The translations under genes were made by a program, and so were the position numbers. From Metabacillus sp. B2-18 (GTDB taxonomy: Bacteria > Bacillota > Bacilli > Bacillales > Bacillaceae), in contig NZ_CP088245.1 of the NCBI RefSeq assembly GCF_021117275.1, positions 4,466,001 through 4,530,000 on the forward strand: a stretch of DNA of 64,000 bases. Direction: 5' to 3'. Of the stretch, positions 34,854 to 44,506 are shown piece after piece (positions within the stretch are counted from its first letter, which is position 1; every line of letters starts with the position of its first letter). Below the pieces are notes generated by a model. The model was given only the letters and a program-made list of their open reading frames with translations. It searched no databases and had not been told where the DNA came from.

Positions 34854-36989
34854 TTATTGAATAGAATATGTTTCTTGTAACAATTGTTTGATAGATTCAT
34901 TTAAAAGAGTAGAAACCTTCTCATTAAAAAGTTGCTGCTTTTCATTTACTAGTGCTAGTTTCTGCTCATCACTTTGTCCTGCTTCAATCTCTGCCTGCAG
35001 AACAAGGATTTCTTCACCTAGTAGAACTGCTTCTTTAAATGTGCTTAACTCAGAAAGCTTACTAATGGCTTCATCATATAATACTTTGGATTCAGCATCT
35101 AAAGATGTTTCATCAATTAACGTTATTTGTTCTTCAGCATGATGAATTGAATCAAGTAAGCTTAAATCACTGCTGATCTTTGTTAAGCTTTCGTAATCAG
35201 TATATAACTGTTCAATTTCTTGGAAGAAGAAAACAGCTTCATCAATTCCTACAATTTTTTTATATTGCTGAATTAATGATTCTCTTAAAGTAACAAGCTG
35301 TTCCTCAATTTCCGGATGATCAGGATATTTACCAGGATATAATTTATTACCCGCTTCCTTAATTTGAACAGAACGATCTTCTAAGCGTTCTAATACAGCG
35401 AATCTCTCTTCAATCTGTTCAAATTGCTCGTTATTTAGTTCTTTCTCAATAATGTTCAATAGGTTATATCGAGAAACTTCGTAAATAACTGATTCTCTAG
35501 CAATTTTACTTGGACTAATATACTTATCTCGGGTTAATTGACGATATTGACTACCATAAACACTACTCATCACTTGTTCAGCTTTGTTAATGCTTGATGA
35601 CATCGCATTATACTGAGCAACAAAGTTATCATCAATTTTATTTTGATTAATTAGTGTTGTAAAACGACCTTTTTGCTCTAAAAGCTGATCTCCTACATAA
35701 ACCGCATCTATAAATCTAGCTGCATCTAGCTTACGACTCTTCGCTTCCACAATGTATTGTGATAGGAAGTCACGATCACTCTTTGTTAAACCAGTAAGCG
35801 ATTGTTCAGCTGTTTTTATTAAACTACCAGTCTTATTGTATAGAGAGATAAATGAAGTGCTAGCCTTAATATCTGCCGTAGTTTTAAGATTGCTTGTGTG
35901 ATAAGGGCTTAGTGACTTACTAGCTAAAAATGCATCGTTTACTTTTTTCGTTGCTGCTGCCTTTACTGGGTTATATTTTGTTAAAAATAACTTATGACCT
36001 TCGTTTGCAGCGTAAAGACCAATTGTTTTGTTTTCGCTCCAAATACTTGAGAAATAAGAAAGTGGTACACTTGTTTCACCTACATAAGGTGAAATTTCAA
36101 TCGTAAACGCAGGGCGTTTGTAATGAGAGATAAACCAATCTGTAAGTCCTCCACCAGATTGATATCCTTTAGGGTAAATAAGGGAATAGCCCGTTGTTTT
36201 TCCAATTGATTTTGCCAAAGCATGATCTCGATCGTACCATGAACCAGTTTGATGAAAATCCCAATATAAGATTTCACCACTACTATGATAACTTACAACC
36301 ATTTCTGGTTTTGTTTTATTCGTAAAGTCGACCATTGTAATGGTTTCTTTAGCGTAATTAGCTCTTGGGCCCGGGTAGTTTTTAAAATAGGGACGTCCGG
36401 GACTACAACAAATGTTATTCCAATCAGCATCATACTGTCTGTTCAAATCTATTCCTTTAGCATTCGCTTTCCATCTTCGGAAATCCATACTACCATCATT
36501 CATTTTAATAATTGCTGCATGATCTGAGCTAGGAAATTTCTTTAAACCAAATTGCTGCAAAGTAACACCATCTGGGTTAACCATTGGAACAAACCATATA
36601 GTCGAGTTGTTTAAAACGGATCTAACATTATATCCATGATAAGAAGAACCATTTTTATAGGCATTCGCATATTGATCAATCATGTTCATATTGACCATGG
36701 TTGTCATCCATTCCCGGGCATGGTGAGAACCGTTCACCTGAACAACCGAAGTTCCCTTTCCTAGTGAGACCGCATAGATGTTTCGACCATACTCACTTTT
36801 CCCAATCACTTTATATGAAATTAAATCAGGATAAGCTTGTGCAAGTTCCTTAATGTCCTGCTCCATGATTTCGTACGTATAAACTTTATTATTGCTCACA
36901 TAAGAAGCAGCAGACGTGCTTTCTGGAAGTGCGAACAATACTACTAACGTGAATAAAAAGAAAAAAGTACATAATTGCTTCGTCCTCAA
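34854..36989 (-). CDS. Secreted M14 zinc carboxypeptidase with SbsC-type helical domain
   Basis: 711 residues from a TTG after GAGGAGG. Signal peptide (LCTFFFLFTLVVLFALPEST), then an M14 peptidase (about 35-330) with zinc ligands in VNGSHHAREWMTT and VVSYHSSGEILYW and the catalytic Glu in AFTIEISPYVGE. The C-terminal 350 residues are helical: AARFIDAVYVGDQLLEQKG, then SSVYGSQYRQLTRDKYISP, KIARESVIYEVSRYNLL and IKEAGNKLYPGKYPDHPEI, plus extra helices to the end. The first three segments align in order with the N-terminal domain of the SbsC S-layer protein as I remember it. Substrate may be peptide or wall peptide stems; unknown. Confidence 0.88.
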   Translation of the reverse strand: MRTKQLCTFFFLFTLVVLFALPESTSAASYVSNNKVYTYEIMEQDIKELAQAYPDLISYKVIGKSEYGRNIYAVSLGKGTSVVQVNGSHHAREWMTTMVNMNMIDQYANAYKNGSSYHGYNVRSVLNNSTIWFVPMVNPDGVTLQQFGLKKFPSSDHAAIIKMNDGSMDFRRWKANAKGIDLNRQYDADWNNICCSPGRPYFKNYPGPRANYAKETITMVDFTNKTKPEMVVSYHSSGEILYWDFHQTGSWYDRDHALAKSIGKTTGYSLIYPKGYQSGGGLTDWFISHYKRPAFTIEISPYVGETSVPLSYFSSIWSENKTIGLYAANEGHKLFLTKYNPVKAAATKKVNDAFLASKSLSPYHTSNLKTTADIKASTSFISLYNKTGSLIKTAEQSLTGLTKSDRDFLSQYIVEAKSRKLDAARFIDAVYVGDQLLEQKGRFTTLINQNKIDDNFVAQYNAMSSSINKAEQVMSSVYGSQYRQLTRDKYISPSKIARESVIYEVSRYNLLNIIEKELNNEQFEQIEERFAVLERLEDRSVQIKEAGNKLYPGKYPDHPEIEEQLVTLRESLIQQYKKIVGIDEAVFFFQEIEQLYTDYESLTKISSDLSLLDSIHHAEEQITLIDETSLDAESKVLYDEAISKLSELSTFKEAVLLGEEILVLQAEIEAGQSDEQKLALVNEKQQLFNEKVSTLLNESIKQLLQETYSIQ

Positions 36990-37255
36990 CCTTAGATCCT
37001 CCTCATGACCTCGTAATCTATAACCTTACTAATCATACCAAATTTCGACATTGTCGTGAGGATTTTTTCAAAAAATGTCATTTCCTTTTTCTGCTTTGAT
37101 TTACTAGATTTTATTTGGTATATTTTTCTTTGATAGAGCGGATTTTTCTGCAGAATTCGACTTCCCCCAAAAATAAAGGTTATAATTTTTTCCATTTTTT
37201 CAAAAGCTAATTTAATCGAGATAACAGGAAGATATACTTCAAGGAGATTTTTTAC

Positions 37256-38284
37256 ATGACTAAATCGAGGATCTTTTATTTTGATAATTTACGAATTGTC
37301 GCAACCTTTGCAGTTGTACTTTTACATGCCGCTGCCCCTATTTTATATAAGTTCCAAACTGTTACAAGCACTACCTGGTGGACAGGGAATATTTATGATT
37401 CTTTAACAAGATGGTGTGTACCAATCTTCTTTATGCTAAGTGGCGCTCTATTGCTCAATCCCGATAGAACGGATAAGCCAATGATCTTTATCCGTAAACG
37501 CATTAGTAAAGTAATTATCCCCTTACTTGGTTGGAGCACGTTTTATTTAATTGTTCAGATTAATCGAGAGGTCATTATTAATGATCCTTTCATGATTACA
37601 AAGGCTTTTTTTGAGAATGATGTGTATTATCATCTTTGGTTTTTATATGTGATTATTGCCATTTACCTCATTCTCCCTGTTTTAAAAGTTTATATTGCTG
37701 GTGCAAGTCAGAAAAATCTACAATATTACTTACTGCTTTGCTTTATCGTGACAAGTGTATTTAGTTATATTAGTAAATTTCATGAAATTACCGTTGATAT
37801 AAAGGTTGAAGCTGCAACTGGTTATATTGGCTATTTTCTTTTAGGCTATTACCTGCATCGATATGGATTATCGAAAATCACAAAAATAGTGATGTATCTA
37901 CTCGCAATCGTCGCTAGCATCGTGATCATTCGCGGCACCTATGACTTAACAGTTCAAAACGAAGGCTTCTTTGATGGATTTTTCTATCATTATTTAAATA
38001 TGCCTGTTGTATTTCTATCCATTGCAGTGTTTATATTCTTCCAGGACTTTAAGTTCGATTTAAGCCGGTTCTTTTTATTTTCAATCATTAATAAAACAAG
38101 CTTAGGAATTTATCTTTTGCACCCATATATTTTCCTACTTCTTTTGGAAAACTACGATATTCACGCTCATACCGTGCGTGCCTGGGCTGGCATTCCGATA
38201 TTGGCGACATTCACACTACTTGTAAGTATGATTGTTGTGATGATTCTTCAGAAGATACCGGTTGTGAAAAGGTTTGTGCCGTAA
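37256..38284 (+). CDS. Acyltransferase family 3 membrane protein
   Basis: 342 residues with about ten membrane segments, N-terminal YFDNLRIVATFAVVLLHAAA with the family's conserved His, the RWCVPIFFMLSGALLL segment, and a C-terminal NKTSLGIYLLHPYIFLLL. Acyltransferase-3/OafA-WecH proteins move acetyl or other acyl groups across the membrane onto sugars or other surface molecules. AAGGAG precedes the ATG. It may O-acylate the cell wall polymer; no direct evidence. Confidence 0.88.
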   Translation: MTKSRIFYFDNLRIVATFAVVLLHAAAPILYKFQTVTSTTWWTGNIYDSLTRWCVPIFFMLSGALLLNPDRTDKPMIFIRKRISKVIIPLLGWSTFYLIVQINREVIINDPFMITKAFFENDVYYHLWFLYVIIAIYLILPVLKVYIAGASQKNLQYYLLLCFIVTSVFSYISKFHEITVDIKVEAATGYIGYFLLGYYLHRYGLSKITKIVMYLLAIVASIVIIRGTYDLTVQNEGFFDGFFYHYLNMPVVFLSIAVFIFFQDFKFDLSRFFLFSIINKTSLGIYLLHPYIFLLLLENYDIHAHTVRAWAGIPILATFTLLVSMIVVMILQKIPVVKRFVP

Positions 38285-38404
38285 AAGAGGACTGTCGAGG
38301 TGAAACTAACGGGTTCGATTCTGAAGTACAAAATACTAATTAACATTGCTTCTCGTACAATAAATTGCACTTGATTTAAAATTTAGCAAGTTAATCAACA
38401 CAGT

Positions 38405-38443
38405 AAAATGCTTGGAGACATATATACTCCAAGCATTTTTTAT
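38405..38443 (+). terminator. Terminator after the acyltransferase gene
   Basis: AAAATGCTTGGAG / CTCCAAGCATTTTT inverted repeat with an 8-base loop and T tail. Confidence 0.88.
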
Positions 38444-38507
38444 ATCAACATAAACATCCAATTAAGTCAATTTTCAAATCTTCAAGAATTGCCGAGAAAT
38501 AAGATAC

Positions 38508-38700
38508 TAAAATAAGCGGAAAAATTCCTCTTAAAAAGAAAATATCATGAAATCTAGCTCATATAGACGGAAAGATTCCGCTTATTGGATTAAAAAAGGC
38601 GAAAATGGACCATTTTACTTTGCTTAACCGGAAAAATTCCGCTTATATCCCCCAACCGAGCTCCATTCTTCAGTCTAACCGGAAAAACTCCGTTTATTTA
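38508..38700. repeat. Palindromic array (CGGAA-AAA-TTCCG type)
   Basis: The 579-bp convergent gap holds no gene. It has a terminator on the left and then four copies of a palindrome TAAGCGGAA-AAA-TTCCGCTTA (variants CGGAAAGATTCCG, CCGGAAAAACTCCG) with the CGG at about 38516, 38568, 38629 and 38680: spacings 52, 61 and 51. Remaining sequence (38700-38835) shows nothing clear. Confidence 0.85.
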
Positions 38701-38837
38701 AACTCTCAGTTACTTTTTATCACTGATAGTTAAATATATTTTTTGAACACCAACCAATTGGGATGCGAATTTTCATGGTGACAAAAGCTTATGTCACCAT
38801 GTTAATTTAAGACTTTTCAAGTCAACTTTACCCCTAT

Positions 38838-38866
38838 AAAAATAGAGCCGACATCTGTCAGCTCTA
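38838..38866 (-). terminator. Terminator of the subtilase gene
   Basis: Minus-strand AGAGCTGAC-AGAT-GTCGGCTCT then ATTTTTAT; the stem starts within the last codons of the gene. Confidence 0.85.
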
Positions 38867-41281
38867 ATTTTTTATAAAATAAAAATCCTCTTTCCGATCA
38901 ACTACATAATATCCGTTCCCAAGATCCACTTTTCCATTTCCGATGCTCTTCACATAATATAAATTACCCTTTTTCAGCGTACTGTGCCTCGCTCCATTTG
39001 GAGCATATAACACAATATCTTTTTTAGGTTTTACGTATCCCATTAGGTAGAAGCTCTTTTTGTCAGCCTTAATGGTATAACCGCCACCAACTTCATATTT
39101 TTGATCGTTATAGGAATACACTTTAATCGCTTCGCCCTTTTGCAGCATGCGATAAACATTTCCGTTAGGATCATATAATGGTGTTGGCTCTTTAATTAAC
39201 GCCCTACCAATGTAAGCAATGGTTTTTCCTTCTTGATGTCTAACGTAATACTCTCCGCCAACATTATAGTAATGACCTGAAACACCGAATACCTTGAGTT
39301 GTTCTCCTTTTGTTAAACCACGATAATAAGTAAAGGTATTGTCACTATTTTTGCGGTATAACCCAAGTCCATCTCGACGGATAATCACACGTGCCGAAGG
39401 ATGGTCGTGATCAACCGGTAGCGTAATGTTCGGAATCAACATATCATTCAGCTCATACGTAAACGTGCTAACATCACTTGTAGCTGTTCCACTAACAACA
39501 GCTGCTTTAATTGTTGTTGATTCATAGATTGGAATAGAATTCACATATGAAAGACCATTCACACTAGAAGGTGTTGATCCATCAAGAGTGTAAACAATTC
39601 GTTTATTTGATGTTGACGATAATTTCACCTCAAACGGTTGAGTATATTTCCCTGATGGAACTGTAGCTGTTGGACTTACTAATGGAACATTTTGATTAGT
39701 AGATATCACACTTAGTTGATATGGTGTTGACGACCAACGGTTATGATAGTCCGAAATAATCACATAATAGGTGCCAGGTGAAGCGAGAAATGAGTATGAT
39801 TCTGCTTTTCCTAGGCCGTATTCATCTATATAATCGACCATTTCAAGGGTAGAGCCTTCCAGCTTTTCAATATCGATGCTTAAATCAAGCTCATTCGACA
39901 TTCCTGTAAGGTTGATATCAACATCTGTATTCGAATCCACATGAAACACATACACATCATAATCATATGGAAAATTCATCTTTTCCGAATGATATTCATA
40001 GTACCCAATATCAAAAGCACCTTCTGTTGTACCAGAAACTTCTTCTTCGACTGGAAGTGATGTAGTTAAGGTTTTATACATATTAGGTATTCCATATCCA
40101 TAATCTTTCTTCCAGCTTCCGTTTGCCCCTAATTCGAGAAGCCATTCAACCTCTCTTGGAGTTAAATCTGGACGTTCACTTAACAATAGGGATGCCATTC
40201 CAGCAACAACTGGTGCTGAAAAAGATGTCCCACTTACTACCGAATAACCACCTTCTGAATGAAGTGAATACATGTCCTCACCTGGTGCTGCAAGGTCAAT
40301 CCACTCACCACGATTTGAAAAATAAGCAAGAGCTTTACTTTGATCTGTAGCAGCTACACTGATAACTGGTAGATATGTGGCTGGATACATCGGCTCTCTG
40401 CTTGTATCATTACCCGCTGCACCAATCAGAGTAATCCCTTGCTCAAAAGCTTCCCATAGTGCTTCATTTTCAATATCAGAATAATAATAGCTTCCATAAC
40501 TCATATTAATAATGTCTGCACCTTGTTCAATTGCATAATGGATTCCTTTAATTTGATTCTCAACTGTTGAGTGGCCCTCACGATCACTAACCTTCACCGG
40601 AATGATTTTAACATTTTGATTAATTCCCGCTATTCCCGTTCTATTGTTGGATATAGCTGCGATTGTTCCAGCTACACTCGTCCCATGACCATGATCATCA
40701 GCTGGATCAGAATCATTATTCACAAAGTCATAACCATTAAGCACTTTACCCTTCAGATCCTCATGGCCTTTGCTCACACCCGTATCTAGTACCGCAACTT
40801 TCACTTCATTTCTAAACGAAAATGAATTCCAGGACTTAGGAAAATCAAGGGCTGGAATATACCATTGATTTGAATAGTAATAGTCATTCGGAGTAGCGCT
40901 CATTTCCACTTTATAGTTAGGCTCTGCATTCTCGACACCATTCAATTCTTTTACTTTTAATAAAGTATTCTCGTAATCTAGTTCATTAGGAATCTTAAAT
41001 GTATAGAGAGTCGTATTTGAGCTTGATAAATCAGTTGTTTCAACTAACTCTAGACCTAAGGAATGGAACTCAGATAAATCTACGTTTCCTTGAATAATCA
41101 TTTCACGATTTTCAACAGCATCTTCGTTAATTGATTGTTCTTGCTGATTGCCTTTCAATGGCTTTGTTTTCGTCATAAATTCATCTGTAACCTCAGATGG
41201 CGTTTCTTCGGCAGAGGCATGAAAATGAACTGGAGTAATAATCATAAGAATAATGGCAAAAAATCCGACTAGTTTCCTCAT
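38864..41281 (-). CDS. Secreted subtilisin-like protease with CHB_HEX-like domain and VGGGYY module
   Basis: 805 residues. Signal peptide, I9-type propeptide (about 60-125, ending NAEPNYKVEMSATPND), S8 catalytic domain (about 130-390) with Asp in VAVLDTGVSKGHEDL, His in DDHGHGTSVAGTIAA and Ser in VSGTSFSAPVVAGMAS. Then a PPC-like beta region (about 410-525), a beta-sandwich with YTLDGSTPSSVNG like the chitobiase C-terminal domain (about 535-610), and three VGGGYY repeats (about 625-805; YNVGGEYYV, YEVGGGYTI, VDLGNGYYV). Ser protease at the cell surface; AAGGGAGG precedes the ATG. Confidence 0.92.
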   Translation of the reverse strand: MRKLVGFFAIILMIITPVHFHASAEETPSEVTDEFMTKTKPLKGNQQEQSINEDAVENREMIIQGNVDLSEFHSLGLELVETTDLSSSNTTLYTFKIPNELDYENTLLKVKELNGVENAEPNYKVEMSATPNDYYYSNQWYIPALDFPKSWNSFSFRNEVKVAVLDTGVSKGHEDLKGKVLNGYDFVNNDSDPADDHGHGTSVAGTIAAISNNRTGIAGINQNVKIIPVKVSDREGHSTVENQIKGIHYAIEQGADIINMSYGSYYYSDIENEALWEAFEQGITLIGAAGNDTSREPMYPATYLPVISVAATDQSKALAYFSNRGEWIDLAAPGEDMYSLHSEGGYSVVSGTSFSAPVVAGMASLLLSERPDLTPREVEWLLELGANGSWKKDYGYGIPNMYKTLTTSLPVEEEVSGTTEGAFDIGYYEYHSEKMNFPYDYDVYVFHVDSNTDVDINLTGMSNELDLSIDIEKLEGSTLEMVDYIDEYGLGKAESYSFLASPGTYYVIISDYHNRWSSTPYQLSVISTNQNVPLVSPTATVPSGKYTQPFEVKLSSTSNKRIVYTLDGSTPSSVNGLSYVNSIPIYESTTIKAAVVSGTATSDVSTFTYELNDMLIPNITLPVDHDHPSARVIIRRDGLGLYRKNSDNTFTYYRGLTKGEQLKVFGVSGHYYNVGGEYYVRHQEGKTIAYIGRALIKEPTPLYDPNGNVYRMLQKGEAIKVYSYNDQKYEVGGGYTIKADKKSFYLMGYVKPKKDIVLYAPNGARHSTLKKGNLYYVKSIGNGKVDLGNGYYVVDRKEDFYFIKN

Positions 41282-41308
41282 AGCTGCCTCCCTTTATTAA
41301 AAGATAAT

Positions 41309-41343
41309 ATAAAGACTGACCCAAACCAGGTCAGTCTTTATAT
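41309..41343 (-). terminator. Terminator after the 900-residue propeller gene
   Basis: ATAAAGACTGACC / GGTCAGTCTTTAT inverted repeat with a 7-base loop, just past the stop at 41347. Confidence 0.85.
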
Positions 41344-41346
41344 GAC

Positions 41347-44049
41347 TTAACTCTTACTGTATTCCATACTACTTTTATCATACAAGATGTAATACCCGTT
41401 TCCAATCTCTAATTTATTTCCATCTGTATTGGAGATAAACAGCTCTTCACCTGCTGATAAAGTAAGAACAGGTTCTTCTTCACCATATTTGTAAAGCTCC
41501 GTATCACCCAGTAGCTTGACAGCACCAGTAAAATAGGTCACTTCTGCGGATTTAGCAATGGTATAACCATTACCAACATCATACTTTTCATTATCATAGT
41601 TAAACACTTTAATTTCTTCTCCAGGGAGCATCATTCTAAATGGCTCGCCGGTAGGAGTATAAATTTGAGTCGGTATACTCGTAAACACTCTACCAATATA
41701 GGCAGATGTTTTTGAAGCCTCATGATAAATATAATAGCCGCCACCAGTATGATAATATTGGCCTTCTAAACCGTATACTCTAAATGCTTGCTTAGATTGT
41801 AGGTTTTTATACGGCACCATATTTCCTGCTACCTTTTTATAAAGAACAACAGGTTTTTTCGTATAAACACGCGCAATTGGGAATGGTGATTCAGTTACTG
41901 TGACATGTGGCAGTTGAATTTGCGTCGGCTCAATCGCCTTGTCATTCGTTAACTTAGATTGCTTCACTTTCCACAAGTTAGCTCCACTATTAAAGTATAA
42001 GTAGCCATCATTACCTTTAGCTAATGTATTTACATCACCTTGTCTAAAAATCTTAATCGAAAAATTAGTAAGACTTACCTTAAATAGTGTATTTTGAACA
42101 GTTCCATATAAATAACCATCTTCACCATCAATTAATGATTCATTCTTACCCATTCCTAACACACTCTCAGGAATGATCGGATAAATATCAATTCGTTCTG
42201 GTTCGACTTCAGGTTCAGGCTTGGAATCTGTTTCCGGATTTGTTTCTGTATCTTCCTCAGTATCTGTTTCAGTATCTTCTTCCGTTTCCGGCTCAGGCTC
42301 TGGGGCAGACTCTACTCGTGGATAATACACAATAAACTTATTATCAACGATTCCAAATATCTTCCCATCTTCATCCCATTTTAATGCAGAAACCATGATG
42401 CTGTATCCGTTAGAAATAGATACTTCTTCAGCTGTATAAGTCTCTTGATTTAAGTCGATTTTAAAAATACTCGCACTATCCTCGGTTTTTACACCTGTGC
42501 CATCATAAACAGACGTACCAGCATATAAAATATTCTTTTCTTTATCATATGTAGCTGATACAACACTTTGTCCTTCTTTTAATACGATTTGGTCTATGAT
42601 TTCTTGATTTTTCGTATCATAAATCGTCACTAAACCTGAATGTTCTCCTCGTTTTGGAACAGAGCCGATGAATAAACGGTTGTTTTCATCATCTGCGACA
42701 AGAGCTGATGGACGAGATTGACCATCACTTGATAATGAAAGAATTTTTTTCGGATTCGATCCTTTACTCCATACTTCAGTTGGATCATATTCGTAAATAT
42801 CGCCATTAGGATATGTTCCAAAATATAGCTTTCCGTTGGATTCAGTGATTCCTTCTACTTGTCCAATTCCACTAAAGGTTTGATTCATGGCGATAGACGG
42901 AGTATATCTAGATAAATAGCCAGAAATAAACCCTGAGCTATAAATATCGCCTGTTGAACTACTTCCGATTCGAAAAATTTCAACAAACTGTGGTGGAAGC
43001 TTTAATACAGTAAGTGAGAACCGATCAGTTTGATAATTATAGTCATAAAATTTACCGAGATTTCCTGCCAATCCAATTACTTTACCTTCATCCGGAATGA
43101 TATCTAGTGACACAGCACTGGATCCGTTTAAATCTGATTGGATTTCTTTACTCGATTTTGATACATAGTTGTATTCGTATAAAGATCCTTTTAAGCTGTA
43201 AAATACAGTTGTCGCATTTGCCTTCTTTTGTGAAACCCCTCTAGAATCAGCCTTAAACTGATTTACCATTTCATCTGTTTCAAGATCATAATGAAGGATC
43301 TCATTTGTTCCTTCCATCTTTGCGAACAACTGTCCGTCTACGATATCAAGATCATAAACAGATGAGCTAGATTTTGTATAGTCTTCTAAAAGATTTGTTT
43401 TTTCATTTGTAATTAAGTTCCACTTAATCAGTGCTGCAGGTGATCCAACTCCTACATATAAGGTATCCTCAGCTTCATCATAAACAACGCTTCTCGCATA
43501 TTGTCTACCTTGCATTACTGTGCCAAAATCTTTAAAGCCTTCTTCTTGATTGTAAGAAAATACTCGACCACCATAAGAAGTAACACCAAATAATCGATCA
43601 TTTTTCTCATCGTAATTCAAATCCCAAATAACAGTGTCCGAATTCGTAGTTGCCTTACCAAGGTCTTCTAGGTTATTCGTTAGTAAATCATATTTGTACA
43701 CATGTTCATTTGGAGTTGTTCCAATGTAAACCTCTCCGTCAAAAGTTGCTTCAATTGACCAAGCAGCCTTTGCTCCTTCAAGTTCCTTTAAATCAATCAC
43801 TTTCTTTGTTTGATAATCTACTACCGCTACTTTTGCAGGCTCTCCTTGTAACAGAGCTACATAATACGTTTTCCCTTGAACGGTAACACTTTTTCCTCTA
43901 ATTACATTTAAATACTCTACTTTAGGACCCAAATTCTCGAAATTTGACTCCTCAGAATTCGAGGCAGCTTGTCCCTTAATAGATGGTATAATGAAGCTTA
44001 TACACATGATTAACAAACCCAAATAAATAACTCTCCTAAAATTAAACAA
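41347..44049 (-). CDS. Secreted beta-propeller protein with VGGGYY module
   Basis: 900 residues from a TTG. Signal peptide (GLLIMCISFIIPSIKGQAAS), then repeated beta-propeller blades (about 40-580) with patterns such as VYIGTTPNEHVYKYDL, IWDLNYDEKNDRLFGVTSYG and RLFIGSVPKRGEHSG, an acidic Glu/Thr/Pro linker (about 595-630), a last propeller-like part, and three C-terminal repeats (about 725-900; YHTGGGYYI, YDVGNGYTI, LEIGNGYYI). The propeller is paralogous over its full length to the one at 46642-48591, which has a different anchor. Ligand or partner unknown; no enzyme motif seen. Confidence 0.85.
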   Translation of the reverse strand: MFNFRRVIYLGLLIMCISFIIPSIKGQAASNSEESNFENLGPKVEYLNVIRGKSVTVQGKTYYVALLQGEPAKVAVVDYQTKKVIDLKELEGAKAAWSIEATFDGEVYIGTTPNEHVYKYDLLTNNLEDLGKATTNSDTVIWDLNYDEKNDRLFGVTSYGGRVFSYNQEEGFKDFGTVMQGRQYARSVVYDEAEDTLYVGVGSPAALIKWNLITNEKTNLLEDYTKSSSSVYDLDIVDGQLFAKMEGTNEILHYDLETDEMVNQFKADSRGVSQKKANATTVFYSLKGSLYEYNYVSKSSKEIQSDLNGSSAVSLDIIPDEGKVIGLAGNLGKFYDYNYQTDRFSLTVLKLPPQFVEIFRIGSSSTGDIYSSGFISGYLSRYTPSIAMNQTFSGIGQVEGITESNGKLYFGTYPNGDIYEYDPTEVWSKGSNPKKILSLSSDGQSRPSALVADDENNRLFIGSVPKRGEHSGLVTIYDTKNQEIIDQIVLKEGQSVVSATYDKEKNILYAGTSVYDGTGVKTEDSASIFKIDLNQETYTAEEVSISNGYSIMVSALKWDEDGKIFGIVDNKFIVYYPRVESAPEPEPETEEDTETDTEEDTETNPETDSKPEPEVEPERIDIYPIIPESVLGMGKNESLIDGEDGYLYGTVQNTLFKVSLTNFSIKIFRQGDVNTLAKGNDGYLYFNSGANLWKVKQSKLTNDKAIEPTQIQLPHVTVTESPFPIARVYTKKPVVLYKKVAGNMVPYKNLQSKQAFRVYGLEGQYYHTGGGYYIYHEASKTSAYIGRVFTSIPTQIYTPTGEPFRMMLPGEEIKVFNYDNEKYDVGNGYTIAKSAEVTYFTGAVKLLGDTELYKYGEEEPVLTLSAGEELFISNTDGNKLEIGNGYYILYDKSSMEYSKS

Positions 44050-44133
44050 AATCTCCTACTCCTCGACGAAATTTGATAGTCTCTTTCTACCTTTTATTCT
44101 ATGTGACTTTCCTAATATTTTAAAGGGATTTAT

Positions 44134-44173
44134 TGTTAAACTTTATGGAACATTTTGTTAATAGTTATGTTAA
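44134..44173 (-). promoter_or_regulatory. TTAACA direct repeats, possible PhoP-like sites, upstream of the propeller gene
   Basis: Three TTAACA hexamers on the minus strand (44168-44173, 44156-44161, 44134-44139), spaced 12 and 22 bases (close to multiples of 11), the spacing expected of a Pho box, with one copy degenerate. The rest of the gap 44050-44506 is AT-rich promoter DNA plus a terminator at its right end; no gene is seen. Confidence 0.35.
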
Positions 44174-44455
44174 TTAACGTTTTTTTCTAAATAAATTTTA
44201 TATAAAAACCATAATAAACCCTTGATTTTTCTAGAAGTCCTTATTTTTTTCCCCACTGAAAAATAAAGAAAAAACTTTCTTAATAAATTGTGAAAAAACA
44301 GCATAATTTTCCCTGAAATGTGGTAAAATAGTCTTTGTTCCCGTAGTTTCATAAATATGGTAGTATTCCATATTGTTGGACAGCTTTCCATAATTATGAC
44401 ATCATTTTCGTTTTACTATAGGGTTTGGATTTTTCTTTTAGACAAGTGTATGATT

Positions 44456-44490
44456 AACATAAAGGCCTCCAAGTGGAGGTCTTTATGTTG
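44456..44490 (-). terminator. Terminator of the GH18 gene
   Basis: AACATAAAGGCCTCC-AAGT-GGAGGTCTTTATGTT, one mismatch in the stem, about 17 bases past the GH18 stop. Confidence 0.85.
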
Positions 44491-44506
44491 ATACCTATTT
44501 TTCATC

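Noticed and set aside
36992..37195. 67-codon minus-strand frame upstream of the M14 gene
   Set aside because: AT-rich promoter-region frame without a ribosome site or recognisable sequence.
44170..44391. 73-codon minus-strand frame upstream of the propeller gene
   Set aside because: Composition is that of AT-rich intergenic DNA (Phe/Lys/Ile-rich), no ribosome site and no protein-like pattern.
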